From an uncultured Clostridia bacterium (lineage in GTDB: Bacteria > Bacillota > Clostridia > TANB77 > CAG-508), in the NCBI GenBank assembly GCA_947585105.1, contig CANPWV010000007.1, positions 1 through 50,232 on the forward strand: a DNA stretch of 50,232 bases. The letters are read 5' to 3'. The stretch's first letter is position 1. Every line of letters starts with the position of its first letter. A program made the translations under genes and the position numbers. Under the pieces are notes generated by a model. It worked only from the letters and a program-made list of their open reading frames with translations, was not told where the DNA came from and did no database searches. Positions 29,201 through 38,489 of this stretch are shown piece by piece.

Positions 29201-29535
29201 TAAGCGCATTTTCCATTCAAGTCTTGATTTAACCTATTTGTGTCAATTCTCCAATTAGCTCTAACATCTCTTAAAATATATTCTAAATAATGAAGATAAA
29301 TCTCACCCATAATGTTATGATTAAAATCTGGATCTTCATCACATAATCTTAAATATGATATTTCTATAATATTTGGAGATGGCTTATTTACCACTCTATC
29401 TCCTTCTTTTACACTATCTACCTTCATTTCAGAGACAAGTAAATTTGTTCTTTCCATAAAGTTTACAATTCTTAAAGTTTTCACATCAAAAGTTTTTGTA
29501 ACATAATCAATTAATTCTTCCATCTTTTTCTCCAT
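26263..29535 (-). CDS. Tandem CbbX/SpoVK-type AAA+ ATPase
   Basis: 1090 aa. The N-terminal 540 residues are of unknown fold and include a cysteine cluster (CAYCNIPLKSCP, about residues 110-121). Two CbbX/SpoVK-like AAA+ modules follow: Walker A GNVGTGKTTVTK with Walker B VLVIDEAN near residues 590-660, and GNAGTGKTTVARLIA with VLFIDEAYSLMEHRGTNAS near 865-930. Each has a DLIGSHLG/DLIAEWLG pore-type segment and a lid with NARYVDNLIEK or NGRFVDNMVQK. It resembles stage V sporulation protein K fused in tandem. It follows the amidase gene by ten bases. The substrate is unknown. Confidence 0.8.
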   Translation of the reverse strand: MEKKMEELIDYVTKTFDVKTLRIVNFMERTNLLVSEMKVDSVKEGDRVVNKPSPNIIEISYLRLCDEDPDFNHNIMGEIYLHYLEYILRDVRANWRIDTNRLNQDLNGKCAYCNIPLKSCPMKVLGYIKKCVRDSNLNEPMFFYNLMKAIEPVDEGKANDIEASNIADKILYLCKTPLDLRGAEFLLDTNSVRITGRDSGKIYYKTIDFDVKKISFINNLNDYFNEDGGISGSFDITDPKISNNYSYMFENNPVELAVAIKDLCDNSKVNYHLVFNKIYPKLGRFENISKLAYYKEYMNKLDTSLDNNENITKDIKEVLTYIRNYDKNQKLPYIQFNFLVYTNNSLILDNIISILNKYCRTYNYLSNKNITYVDVERFIMRSKDSFDVISQLERMYNENDFIVFANIDKAININEYRLEAFFQMVGKLYDRNRRTITLFSGDRKVLEKLIKKYDSVTGMFNHVIDTGNYEAEIVKDKICKKVKKVGNLSNSAKNKISEYVDKNYKAGTQNEAEFIDKAYEAIIFDKFKTEYDNDNIEPENVEINTNSPKLEEALEKLNKLVGVPEVKGKVNEILRYVEYQRKIGEETNINCNMIFKGNVGTGKTTVTKIMAEILHSIGIIKTNKVIEVTGKDLIGSHLGETAPKTGRIIKSAIDGVLVIDEANTIMTSKGNADFPLEAVTTLCENIDRYKDRLVVILAGDIKEMSGFLSKYPALSSRMGFEIGFDDFSVDELVQIFKGKLDEKGYTIEDDALKRITKNIERTKIARNFSNARYVDNLIEKLILAHACSENKEEKDLKKLVIQDVEDAESSNSEKNKTVDDILKELNSLIGLADIKKVIDGFVSVLEFNKKLNRKTDFNMHMIFKGNAGTGKTTVARLIANIYYSLGYINKNKVVEVQSQDLIAEWLGQTGPKTQAVIESALDGVLFIDEAYSLMEHRGTNASYTAEAIATLLKAMEDYKGRLIVIFAGYTEEMMQFRDLNPGLKSRIGFELTFTDYTVDELVQIFEKKVHDQELEVDKKALNKVRKILEEAKKIENFGNGRFVDNMVQKVIIEHAKRLKDENNLEVLKLITEEDISSEIKPERSKNKIGF

Positions 29536-29545
29536 TCATTTGTAT

Positions 29546-30844
29546 TTAAAAACAGTCTGCTATTGATTTAACAATTTGATCTTTTTGACTTAAAATAACA
29601 TCTATATCTGATTTTATATTTCCAACATTAATTCTATAACTTTCAATTCCTTGATTAGAGTCATAAAATTCATTTTTACTATATCTAGAATCTCTTCCGT
29701 CTACATAAGCGTTTGTAGCAATTCCTCCAACTTCTCTAATTGTAAAAATCATAGGAGTATCGAGAGTTAGGTTATATGGCTCAACTCCCAATTTTTGCAT
29801 TTTTTCATTATTTACTCTAATTGATTCTTTATCATAATTTTCCAGATAAATTCCATCTTCTTTTTTATATAATTTATTATTTGAATATTCTAAATTAGTT
29901 TCATTGTAAAGCTTATCAGCAATTGCTTTAGCAAGAGTTCTATCAGAATTATTTGGAATATAAACTTCAAAACCAGAATAGCCTCCATCAGTATTGTGTA
30001 GAGAAATCATATATTTTGCTTTAGTTCTACAAGCAACTTGTATTCTTCCATTTTCATCATACGAATTTTTTTCAGTCATAAGTTCTGAATCATTATTATC
30101 TCTTACTAATTTAACTTTATAACCTTTTTCTTCTAGTTTTTCTTTTAAAGCTTTTCCATATTCTAACATTAAATCTCTCTCATTATATTCGCCATTTGTA
30201 TTTCCTTTTTCAGATCCACCGTGGCCACTATCTATTACTATATCATAAACATTGTCTGGAAGCTTTGATTCTGAGACATTTAAGCTCAAATAATTATATT
30301 TTTTTCCTTCATAATCTTTTTTTTCAAACTTTATATTAATTTTATTATTTTTTCCATCTTTTGTTAATGTGTAATATTCTATGTTTTTATAAGGGCTTGT
30401 ATTTTCAAGTGTGTAGTATTTATAATCTTTACTGTTATTTACTCTAACTCTTATTTTAAAATAATATTTTTTTCCACTTTCAAATTCATCTAAATTTATA
30501 GCTTTATTTATAACATTTCCTGTTGAAAAAGAAACTCCAGAATCATCAAATGTATATTCTAATGAATAAGTTTTTTCAAATTTTTCTCCATCTGTTAAAA
30601 TAAGTTTAGCACCTTCAAAATTATCTTCTTCTATTCCATTTATTCTAGTCTCTATATTTAAAGATGTTCCATAAGTATAAAATTTAGTAACTTCTGATGA
30701 TTTACTAGATAAATTTCCAAATATATTCTTAATTTTTTCTTCTTCATTAATTTTATTTAGATTATTTTTTACTGTAATTGAAATTGCAATAATAATTCCA
30801 ATTATTATTGGACAAACTACTATTAATTTTAAAATTTTTTTCAT
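29546..30844 (-). CDS. N-acetylmuramoyl-L-alanine amidase, membrane-anchored
   Basis: 432 aa. An N-terminal membrane anchor (ILKLIVVCPIIIGIIIAISI) precedes a beta-rich domain (about residues 55-195) and a zinc-dependent Amidase_3 domain: DIVIDSGHGGSEKGNTNGEY (zinc His and later Glu), NERDLMLEYGKALKEKLEEK, and a zinc-binding MISLHNTDGGYSGFEVYIPN. In this last motif the usual LHAN appears as LHNT. It cleaves the bond between muramic acid and L-Ala of the stem peptide. It sits between rimO and the AAA gene. A sporulation or division role is possible but not shown. Confidence 0.87.
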   Translation of the reverse strand: MKKILKLIVVCPIIIGIIIAISITVKNNLNKINEEEKIKNIFGNLSSKSSEVTKFYTYGTSLNIETRINGIEEDNFEGAKLILTDGEKFEKTYSLEYTFDDSGVSFSTGNVINKAINLDEFESGKKYYFKIRVRVNNSKDYKYYTLENTSPYKNIEYYTLTKDGKNNKINIKFEKKDYEGKKYNYLSLNVSESKLPDNVYDIVIDSGHGGSEKGNTNGEYNERDLMLEYGKALKEKLEEKGYKVKLVRDNNDSELMTEKNSYDENGRIQVACRTKAKYMISLHNTDGGYSGFEVYIPNNSDRTLAKAIADKLYNETNLEYSNNKLYKKEDGIYLENYDKESIRVNNEKMQKLGVEPYNLTLDTPMIFTIREVGGIATNAYVDGRDSRYSKNEFYDSNQGIESYRINVGNIKSDIDVILSQKDQIVKSIADCF

Positions 30845-30858
30845 AATTCAACCCTTAC

Positions 30859-32167
30859 TTATACAATTTTTCCAATTAAATCATAGCCTAAAACATCTAT
30901 TATTTCTGATTTTACAAATTTTCCAACTAAATTTTCTTTTGTTTTAGGAATATAAATTACTCCATCTTCATTTGGTATGTCCATGTAAGAACGGCCAATA
31001 TAATTTTTTCCATCATCTGTTATTCCGTCTATTAAAGTTTCATAAACATTTCCGATTTTTTCTTCTAACTTTATTTCTGAAATTTTTTGCTCTAATGACA
31101 TTATTAAATTTCGTCTTTTTTCTTTTGTTTTTGGATGAATTTGATCTTTTAATCTACTTGCTGGTGTTCCATCTTCTTTTGAATATTTAAACACTCCAAG
31201 TTTTTCAAATTTTACTCTATTTACAAATTCATATAACTCAAAAAAGTCTTCTTCTGTTTCTCCAGGAAATCCTACAATTAAAGTAGTTCTTAATATTACA
31301 TCTGGAATTTTTTCTCTTAATTTTTCAAGTAAATTATCTAATTCTTCACTATTACTTTTTCTGTTCATTCTCTTTAAAACAGTATTTGAATAATGTTGAA
31401 TTGGAATATCAAAATAATTACAAATATTATCGTTTTTTCTTACAACTTCAATAAGTTCATCAGTTATATCTTCTGGATATGAATATAAAAATCTAACCCA
31501 TTTAAAACCAATATTAGAAATCTCTTGTAAAAGCTCTGGCAATCTCTTTTTGTTATATAAATCTAAACCATATTTTGTAGTATCTTGAGCAATTACAATA
31601 ATTTCTTCGATTCCATTTTTCTTAAGGTTTTTAGCCTCTTCAATAATTTCTTCAAATGGTCTACTTATATATTTTCCACGAATATATGGAATTGCGCAAT
31701 ATGTACAATTATTACTACAACCTTCAGCAATTTTTAAATAAGCTGTTTTATTTCCAGTTGAAATAATTCTATTTTCATATTCTAATGTATTTTTAGAAGA
31801 CACATCTATTTTTCTTCCAATCAATTTGCAAATCTGAAACCACATATCTTTATAATCATCTAGGCTTAAAAATAAATCAACTTCTGGAAGCAATTTTTCC
31901 AAGTCGTTTTTATATCTTTGAACTAAACAGCCCATTGCTATTAAATATTTACAATTTCCTGTTTTCTTTAGTTCAGCCATTTCTAAAATTGTATTAATCG
32001 CCTCTTGTTTTGCAGATTCTATAAACCCACAAGTATTTACAATTATAATCTCAGCTTTTCTACTATCTTGAACAATCTCAAAATTTTGATTTTTAAAAAG
32101 CCCAATACACATTTCTGTATCAACTAAATTTTTACTGCACCCGTAAAGATACAAATCCTACCTTCAT
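30859..32167 (-). CDS. rimO: RimO ribosomal protein S12 methylthiotransferase, CGG +1 frameshift at codon 9
   Basis: RimO adds a methylthio group to an Asp of ribosomal protein S12. From ATG 32167 the peptide is MKVGFVSL; the next triplet is CGG (32143-32141), then GTG CAG and a stop. Skipping C yields MKVGFVSLGCSKNLVDTEMC with Gly9, exactly the SLGCxKNxxD signature with its first cluster-binding cysteine. The rest is complete: the radical-SAM motif GCSNNCTYCAIPYIRGKYIS (CxxxCxxC), the IPIQHYSNTVLKRMNR region and a C-terminal TRAM domain. Total 435 aa. An internal codon at 32154 would give a truncated protein without the first Cys region and is rejected. Confidence 0.95.
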
Positions 32168-32181
32168 AAATAAAAACCTTT

Positions 32182-33349
32182 CTATGAACTATATACGTGT
32201 TTTCTTGTCATTTCTAATAAGTTCAATTTCGTAAATCCTTCGATTTGAACTTTTGAACTATCTTTTTTTATCTCTTGCTCCATAAGTCTAATGATTTCTT
32301 GTTTATTTTCTTCTACATACATATCTATATAATCTATTATAATAATTCCGCCAATATCGCGCGCTCTAAGTTGTTTAGCAATTTCTATAGTAGCTTCCTT
32401 GTTTACAGTAAAAACAGTATCTTCTAAATTATTTTTACCAATAAATTTTCCAGAGTTGACATCAATTGCAGTTAAAGCTTCTGTTTTATCAATAGTAATA
32501 AAACCACCACAATCAAGCCAAATTTTTCTATTTTCAAATTTTTTCAATTGATTTTGAAAATCAAATTTTTCTAAATATTTATCGTCAATTACAACTTTTA
32601 TATCTTTGTTTTCACATTTAAGAAATTCTTTGACTGACTTTTCCACATTTTTGTCGCAAACTACGATTCTATCTAAGTTTTTGTCTATATTGTCAACTAT
32701 GTATTTTCTAATAATTCCGCCATTATTAAAAATTTCTTTTGGATAATCTTCAAGCTCTGTATCAACTAATTTGTTCCAAGCTTCAATTTGCTTTTTTATG
32801 TCTTCTAAGATTTCTTCTTTACTTACATTTAAGCAATTTGTTCTAATTATTCCACCTGTATTTTTTGGAAGATTATTTATAACAAATTCTTTTAATTCAG
32901 CTTTTACTTTCTCATCTTCGATTTTCTGAGAAACAGCAACAAATGGAGAATTTGGCATATAAATAAAAAATCTACCAATAAAGCTTATATGTGTTGTAAC
33001 TCTAGCTCCTTTTTTATAGCTCTTATCTCTTGTTACTTGAACCAAAATTGGATCTCCAGGTCTTATAATTTTTCTAATATCTTCATTTTGATTTACTTTT
33101 TCAGTTTCTTTTGTTACATCTACTTTTGGTAATAAATCTTTTAAATGAATAAAAGCGTTTTTTCCACTTCCAATATTTACGAAAGCCGCTTGCATTCCGA
33201 GGTAAAACATTATTTACTTTACCAATATAAATATTTCCCTCAAGCATAGGACTTTCTTTACTTTCTTCATGTTTTTCTATAATAACATTATTTTCAATTA
33301 AATAAATCTTTTTAATTTCTTCGTTTTCTAAAATATAAATTTCTTTCAT
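32182..33349 (-). CDS. rng: Ribonuclease E/G family, CGG +1 frameshift
   Basis: 388 aa restored. The N-terminus (MKEIYILENEEIKKIYLIEN) leads to an S1-like domain. CGG at 33199-33197, after CCT, sits in the S1 entry; skipping C gives NNVLPGMQAAFVNIGSGKNA with Gly51, the exact family motif. The catalytic core is then LTAIDVNSGKFIGK, QLRARDIGGIIIIDYIDMYV and LNLLEMTRKHVYSS. Such short RNase G-like enzymes cleave rRNA precursors and mRNA at single-stranded A/U-rich sites. An arginine codon CGC at 32361-32359 is read normally in the same gene, a useful contrast with CGG. Confidence 0.93.
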
Positions 33350-33358
33350 TGTCTTTCC

Positions 33359-33917
33359 TTAATTAAATTTGTTCATTGCAGAATCAATTCCATTTTTTAA
33401 GATTTCTACAATCGCTTCTTTTGCCTTTGTTATTCCCTCATTTAGCCCAGGTAGTTCTTCTTCTGGAATAGGTCCTATTACATAATTGATTAAATCATCA
33501 TCATAAATAGGTTTACCAATTCCTACTCTAACTCTAGGAAATCTATCATCAGCTAAAATATTTACTATTGATTTCATTCCATTATGACTTCCCGGACTTC
33601 CTGATTTTCTTACTCTAATACTTGAAATATCAATGTCCATATCATCATATACAACAATTAAATCTTCAATTGGAACTTTATAAAAATTAATAAATTCTAT
33701 AACAGATCTACCGACTTGAATTCATGAAAGTTTGAGGTTTAACTAAAATAACCTTTTCATTCTCAATTATTCCACTTCCATATTCTGCTTCAAATTTAGT
33801 TCTTGAAATATCTATTTCATATTCTTTTGCTAAAAGGTTTAAAACATTGAAACCCATATTATGACGGGTTCCAGAATAGTCTTTTTCAGGGTTTCCAAGC
33901 CCTACTATCAATTTCAT
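33359..33917 (-). CDS. pth: Peptidyl-tRNA hydrolase, CGG +1 frameshift
   Basis: Pth recycles peptidyl-tRNA released from stalled ribosomes and is essential in most bacteria. From ATG 33917 it reads MKLIVGLGNPEKDYSGTRHN, with the catalytic His in TRHNMGF. CGG at 33713-33711 is followed at once by an in-frame stop (CGG TAG). Skipping C gives KPQTFMNSSGRSVIEFINFY with Gly69, the conserved TxMNxSG motif. The other half contains VVYDDMDIDISSIRVRKSGS and GHNGMKSI. Total 185 aa. The ATGA overlap with the upstream tagO stop supports the start. Drop-off caused by a failed CGG shift would itself produce Pth substrates. Confidence 0.95.
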
Positions 33918-35044
33918 TTTGTCTTTTTCTCCTTGTTTATTTTTTCTTCATCTGTTAAATTTTCATCACTATCTTCGATTAATCTCTGTTTGAAAAATTC
34001 TTTATAGCCAACTAAAATAATAATTGTGATCATTATAGCAAATGATAAAGCCTTCCATATTCCACTGTCAATCCATATTATAACAAAGAATCCAAGCATT
34101 GCTGTAATTCCATATAATATAAGAACTGATTGTTTTTGAGTAAAGCCAGCTTTCAATAATTTATGATGTAAATGATTAGCATCAGGTTTTAAAATTGCTT
34201 TCAAAGAATGACCTTTTATCAATCTTCTGAAAATTGCGAAAATTGTATCAAATATTGGAAGCGCAAGAACTATTATTGGCGCTACAATTACGATGGCTGT
34301 ATAAGTTTTAGCGATTCCTATTATTGAAATTACTGATAAACAATAACCTAAAAAGTTTGAACCTGTATCACCTATAAAAGTTTTAGCAGGATTAAAATTA
34401 TATGGTAAAAATCCAACTAAAGCACCAGCTAAAGCTGTTATTAAAATTACAGCAATTAAAGATGAACCATTTAATGAAAATATTATAAGCAATGAAATAC
34501 ATGATATAAGCGTAATTCCAGTTGAAAGTCCATCTAAACCGTCAATTAAATTAATAGCGTTTGTAATTCCTACTATCCAACCAACAGTCAAAATATAATA
34601 AAAAATTTCATTAGTAATTTTATTTAAAAATGGAATCCTTACATTATCAATAACTATTCCAGATTTTACAACTATACAAGCAGCAATTATTTGAGCAATT
34701 AATTTAATAATTTCAGGAACACCTTTTATATCATCTATAAAACAAACAACACTAATAATTAGCCCACCAATCGCAAATCCTAATAATTTATAGTGATAAT
34801 TGTTTTCTAATAAATTAATTTGTTTTTCAATTACCATTACAGTAAAAAGATATACTACTGAGATTAGAAAGCCTAATATTACAGCTAGTCCACCAAGTCT
34901 TGTCATGTTAACTTTATTAATTCGTCTTTCATCTTTTGGAGTATCTACAGCTCCAACTTTTTTAGCCAAACGAATTGTATAAGGTGTAGTCATAAAAGCT
35001 GTTAAAAAGGCTATCGTAAACGCAATTACAATGTCACCCCACAT
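33914..35044 (-). CDS. TagO/WecA-type undecaprenyl-phosphate GlcNAc-1-phosphate transferase
   Basis: 376-aa polytopic membrane protein of the MraY/WecA family. Motifs: TRLGGLAVILG, FIDDIKGVPEI (DD), NAINLIDGLDGLSTG, FIGDTGSNFLGY and PDANHLHHKLLKAG. The HLHH motif marks the WecA/TagO branch rather than MraY. It starts wall teichoic acid or another undecaprenyl-linked polymer. About ten membrane segments can be counted. It has a Lys/Glu-rich cytoplasmic tail. Confidence 0.9.
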   Translation of the reverse strand: MWGDIVIAFTIAFLTAFMTTPYTIRLAKKVGAVDTPKDERRINKVNMTRLGGLAVILGFLISVVYLFTVMVIEKQINLLENNYHYKLLGFAIGGLIISVVCFIDDIKGVPEIIKLIAQIIAACIVVKSGIVIDNVRIPFLNKITNEIFYYILTVGWIVGITNAINLIDGLDGLSTGITLISCISLLIIFSLNGSSLIAVILITALAGALVGFLPYNFNPAKTFIGDTGSNFLGYCLSVISIIGIAKTYTAIVIVAPIIVLALPIFDTIFAIFRRLIKGHSLKAILKPDANHLHHKLLKAGFTQKQSVLILYGITAMLGFFVIIWIDSGIWKALSFAIMITIIILVGYKEFFKQRLIEDSDENLTDEEKINKEKKTK

Positions 35045-35056
35045 AATTTTCCCTTT

Positions 35057-35503
35057 CTATTTCATCTCTTTTTTTTCAATATTTTCAATCATTTGTAATC
35101 TTTCTTCATATCTTCCACCTTTAAATGGAGTACCAAGCCAAACTCTAACAATTGCAATAGCTTGTGAAACTGTCATATATTCTGAACAAAGAACCAAAAC
35201 ATTTATATTATCATCAGCTTTTGAAGCTTTAATTACATCTTGATTAAATCCTATTGTAGCTCTGATTCCTTTGAATTTATTAGCTGCAATTGTCATTCCA
35301 GCTCCTGATTTACAAATTAAAATTCCGTTTTCACATTCTTTATTTTGAATAGATTTTGAAACTTTTTCAGCATAAATTGGATAATCTGTTCTTTCTTCAC
35401 TATAAGTTCCAAAATCTTTATATTTTATATCTGTCTCATCTAAATATTTTTTAATCTCTTCTTTAAACTTAAAACCGCCATGATCAGCGCCTATAGCTAT
35501 CAC
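35057..35503 (-). CDS. rpiB: Ribose-5-phosphate isomerase B
   Basis: 148 aa of the RpiB/LacA/LacB family. MIAIGADHGGFKFKEEIKKY carries the usual Asp-His pair, and CENGILICKSGAGMTIAANK is the family active-site motif, although the usual CGTGxG reads CKSGAG; the catalytic Cys is retained. It interconverts ribulose-5-phosphate and ribose-5-phosphate. It is the first gene of the run towards tagO and pth. Confidence 0.92.
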   Translation of the reverse strand: MIAIGADHGGFKFKEEIKKYLDETDIKYKDFGTYSEERTDYPIYAEKVSKSIQNKECENGILICKSGAGMTIAANKFKGIRATIGFNQDVIKASKADDNINVLVLCSEYMTVSQAIAIVRVWLGTPFKGGRYEERLQMIENIEKKEMK

Positions 35504-35619
35504 TTTTGTTACCTCCTATGTACAATTTTTTACCTAAATAATATTCTTATTTAATATATCATAAGAGCCTACGATTTTCAAGTAAAATTCAACTTTTTAC
35601 ATATTTTTTGATAAAATAC

Positions 35620-35648
35620 TTGCTTTTTTCTGTATAACATGTTAAAAT
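35620..35648 (+). promoter_or_regulatory. Putative SigA promoter of rpsT
   Basis: TTGCTT (35620-35625) and TAAAAT (35643-35648) with 17-base spacing, 45 bases upstream of the rpsT start. Confidence 0.7.
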
Positions 35649-35692
35649 AGTTAGGAAATTGACTTGAATTTTACAAGGAGGTGCAAAATACC

Positions 35693-35956
35693 ATGCCAAA
35701 TATTAAATCAGCCATTAAAAGAGTTGAAATTACTCAAAAGAAAACTTTAGAAAATAATATGGTTAAATCAGCTTATAAAACAGCTGTTAAATCATTTGAA
35801 AAAGCTGTAGAAGATGGTGATAAAACTAAAGCTGAAGTTGCTTTCAAAAATGCAGTTAAAAAAGTAGATCAAGCTTGCTCAAAAGGTGTTCTAAAAGCAA
35901 ATACAGCTTCTAGAAAAAAATCAAGTTTAGCTAAAAAATTAAATGAAGTAAAATAA
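35693..35956 (+). CDS. rpsT: 30S ribosomal protein S20
   Basis: 87 aa, MPNIKSAIKRVEITQKKTLE, a basic helical primary 16S-binding protein. The ATG at 35693 has AAGGAGG about ten bases upstream; an in-frame GTG at 35681 overlaps that site and is rejected. Monocistronic, with its own promoter and terminator. Confidence 0.96.
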   Translation: MPNIKSAIKRVEITQKKTLENNMVKSAYKTAVKSFEKAVEDGDKTKAEVAFKNAVKKVDQACSKGVLKANTASRKKSSLAKKLNEVK

Positions 35957-35959
35957 ATA

Positions 35960-35985
35960 AAAACGAGTAAATCCTACTCGTTTTT
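35960..35985. terminator. Bidirectional terminator of rpsT and the MBL-like gene
   Basis: AAAACGAGTA (35960-35969) pairs perfectly with TACTCGTTTT (35975-35984), with T/A tracts on either side, between two convergent genes. Confidence 0.92.
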
Positions 35986-35987
35986 AT

Positions 35988-37224
35988 TTATATCTCAAAT
36001 TCTTCATTTTGCTCTAAAATTCTAAAATTGTATAATTCATTTTTTACATTTTTTTCTTCACTAAAATCTAATGGAACAACAAATTTTGGTTTCAATTTAA
36101 AGATAATTTCTTTTAATAAATTCATATTAACTTGACCATGTGTATATAATTCATAATAATCCATGTCATAGTTTTTAAGAATGTTTATAAATTCTTCTAA
36201 TTCTTCATCTTGTTCAATAAAACCTTTCCATTCAGCCATTATAACACAAGCATCATAGAAACTCCCTTCTTTTTCAAATACTTGAATATCTTGAACCATA
36301 TCTTTTGTAATATTCATTACATATTTTTCTTTTTTCATTTTGTTAATTGCGCTACTAATATAAAATGGTGTAACATATTTTTTCTTAAACTCAAAATCAT
36401 TATTTTCTAAGACAAGTGGATTATAGCTATAAACCTTCTTTTCTGTAAATGGAGTTGGGCAACTTCCATTTGCAACAGTAGCTAAGTTGCAAAGAAATGT
36501 ACTTTCTATAAATATTTTCTTAGACTTTATAGCGGCTTGATAAACAGTTCTTGCCATATTTAAATCTGTCTCAGATTGAATAATAAAGATTTGTTTGTAA
36601 AACTTCATAATATTTCTTAATTTTTCAAGAACATCTTTATCAGAACTATGTTCAAGCCCTGTTTTTCCTAGATATTTTCCTTCTATAACTAAAACATCTG
36701 AATTAGAAATTATTGATAAAGCGCCATGTAATTTTTCTCTTCCATAAATTCCATCATAATTTCTAAAATCACCACAAACAACTAAAGTCTTTCCTTCTTT
36801 ATCTTTAAATCTAATTATATGTGTATTAAAATTAGATGGGTCTATAATAAATGAAGTCACTTCAAAATCTTTTATATGATTAATAGTTCCCTCTTCTATA
36901 TCTGTTATTCCAGCTTTTCTTGGAGATTCAAAAAAATCCATACAAATATTATAATTTGCTTTCATTTTCTTTTCCATATAAATTGGAATCTCTTTAAAAG
37001 AATAATCTATTAAATTACAATTTTCTGGATTTCTTAATATAAAAATTCCGTCATAAGAAGGTTTTCCTGTTGTTAATCCATCAAACATTGGATTTATTCT
37101 TTCTGGAATATCACCTGTTCCCTTTTCTTCTCCAAATCCAATCGCGAATTTTGTATTTCCGAGATTCTATTTCTAGAATTTCTCTTCCAAATCCATTTAC
37201 TCCTTTAATTATCTTTAGTTTCAT
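35988..37224 (-). CDS. RNase J-like MBL-fold protein lacking the metal-binding His motif, CGG +1 frameshift
   Basis: 411 aa restored. From ATG 37224: MKLKIIKGVNGFGREILEIE then Ser. CGG at 37161-37159 follows TCT; skipping C gives SGNTKFAIGFGEEKGTGDIP with Gly22, a normal MBL-fold lead-in. The protein follows the fold of small RNase J-like hydrolases (DGIFI, KEIPIYMEKKM, TLVVCGDFRNYDG, VLVIEGKYLG). At the place of the canonical SHxHxDH metal motif it has ILRNPENCNLIDYS, so all metal-ligand histidines are gone. It is probably not an active nuclease. The C-terminal half resembles the RMMBL part. Function unknown. Confidence 0.75.
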
Positions 37225-37248
37225 TAATCTCTCACCTATAATTTAATT

Positions 37249-38235
37249 TTAATTAATTGTTATTACTTTCACATATTTTTCGTTGTTTTCTGGAACAACT
37301 ACATCTATAGCAATATTTAATTTCAAATTACTATTTAAGAAATATACTAATTTTTTATTTTGAACACTTAATTTATATGAATTAAATATTTGATCTTTAC
37401 ATGTTTGAATCTCGCTATTTCTAGCCTCGACTTCTTCTTTTGTATGATTTCTATCTTCTTCAATCACATATTCATCAAAGTCTTCTAAATTATCAATATT
37501 TTTCTTTATATCTTCATCAATATTAGAAATTCCAGCAATTGTATAAACTTGATCATAAGTAAGCTTTGTTCCTGAAACCAAATCAAAATTATATGATAAA
37601 TATTCTTCTGTAGCAGTTTGTTCTTCTCCTCTTTGAATTGTAATAAATATTGATACTATGTTAGATGTAATATATGTTTGATAATTTGATTTAACATAAC
37701 TATTTTTATTCTCACTGCAAATTTTAAATTCTTTCACAAGATTATTGTATAGTTCAAGAACTTCAGTATTTATCTTACTTGCATCATTTGATACCATATT
37801 AATATATGGAACTACAATATCTGATACATTATAAGTATTTCCATCACTATTTAAATAATTTTTATCTATTATATTTTCTGGACTATATTGAGCGTTATAA
37901 ATATAACCTTTATTTTCTACAAGCTTGTCGATATATTGAACAGAATTTCCACTACTTTCTGATTCATTTAGAGTATTATTTTTAGTTTGGTTTGAAGCTT
38001 TATTTTTTGACTCATTTTGAGTTTTATTATTTGTTTCATTAGCTATTAAATTTTGTGAGCTGTTTGAAATTTGATTGTTTTGTAAAACTTCTTTAGTATT
38101 TTCGGAATTTTTTCCATCTTTATTTTTTTCAAAAATTACAATTCCAACTATAATTACAGCCACTAATAATATAATCGCAAAAATTAGCAATAATAATGTT
38201 GTTAGGCTTATTTTTATAACTTTTTTATCATCCAT
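37249..38235 (-). CDS. Membrane-anchored extracytoplasmic protein, function unknown
   Basis: 328 aa. A single N-terminal membrane helix (TTLLLLIFAIILLVAVIIVG) is followed by an Asn/Ser/Lys-rich low-complexity stalk (about residues 40-100, repeated NETNNKTQNESK-like units) and a globular part. The pattern EEYLSYNFDLVSGTKLTYDQ recalls DUF3298/RsiV-type extracellular domains, but I am not sure. The last gene of a divergent pair; its start faces the leader of the GNAT gene. Confidence 0.65.
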   Translation of the reverse strand: MDDKKVIKISLTTLLLLIFAIILLVAVIIVGIVIFEKNKDGKNSENTKEVLQNNQISNSSQNLIANETNNKTQNESKNKASNQTKNNTLNESESSGNSVQYIDKLVENKGYIYNAQYSPENIIDKNYLNSDGNTYNVSDIVVPYINMVSNDASKINTEVLELYNNLVKEFKICSENKNSYVKSNYQTYITSNIVSIFITIQRGEEQTATEEYLSYNFDLVSGTKLTYDQVYTIAGISNIDEDIKKNIDNLEDFDEYVIEEDRNHTKEEVEARNSEIQTCKDQIFNSYKLSVQNKKLVYFLNSNLKLNIAIDVVVPENNEKYVKVITIN

Positions 38236-38417
38236 TTTTTATTTTCCTCTTTTTTTCATAAGTATATATTATATTTTATCAATAAAAAATATAAAAAACA
38301 ATACTAATTTTATAATTTTAAAAAATTAAGAAAGCAAGAGAAAAAACGAGATATTTAAAGAAAATAGTATTATTATTAGTTAGTGATTTTTAATTTCAAA
38401 AAAATTTAAAAAATATG

Positions 38418-38446
38418 TTGATAAATAGCAAAATATGTGTTATAAT
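38418..38446 (+). promoter_or_regulatory. Strong SigA promoter of the leader-peptide/GNAT unit
   Basis: TTGATA (38418-38423) and TATAAT (38441-38446) with 17-base spacing, about 44 bases upstream of the small leader ORF. The promoter lies in the 254-base gap between the divergent membrane-protein gene and the leader ORF. Confidence 0.8.
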
Positions 38447-38489
38447 AAATGTGTTGTAAAAATATAATTTACGAAAGAAGGTGATTTAA

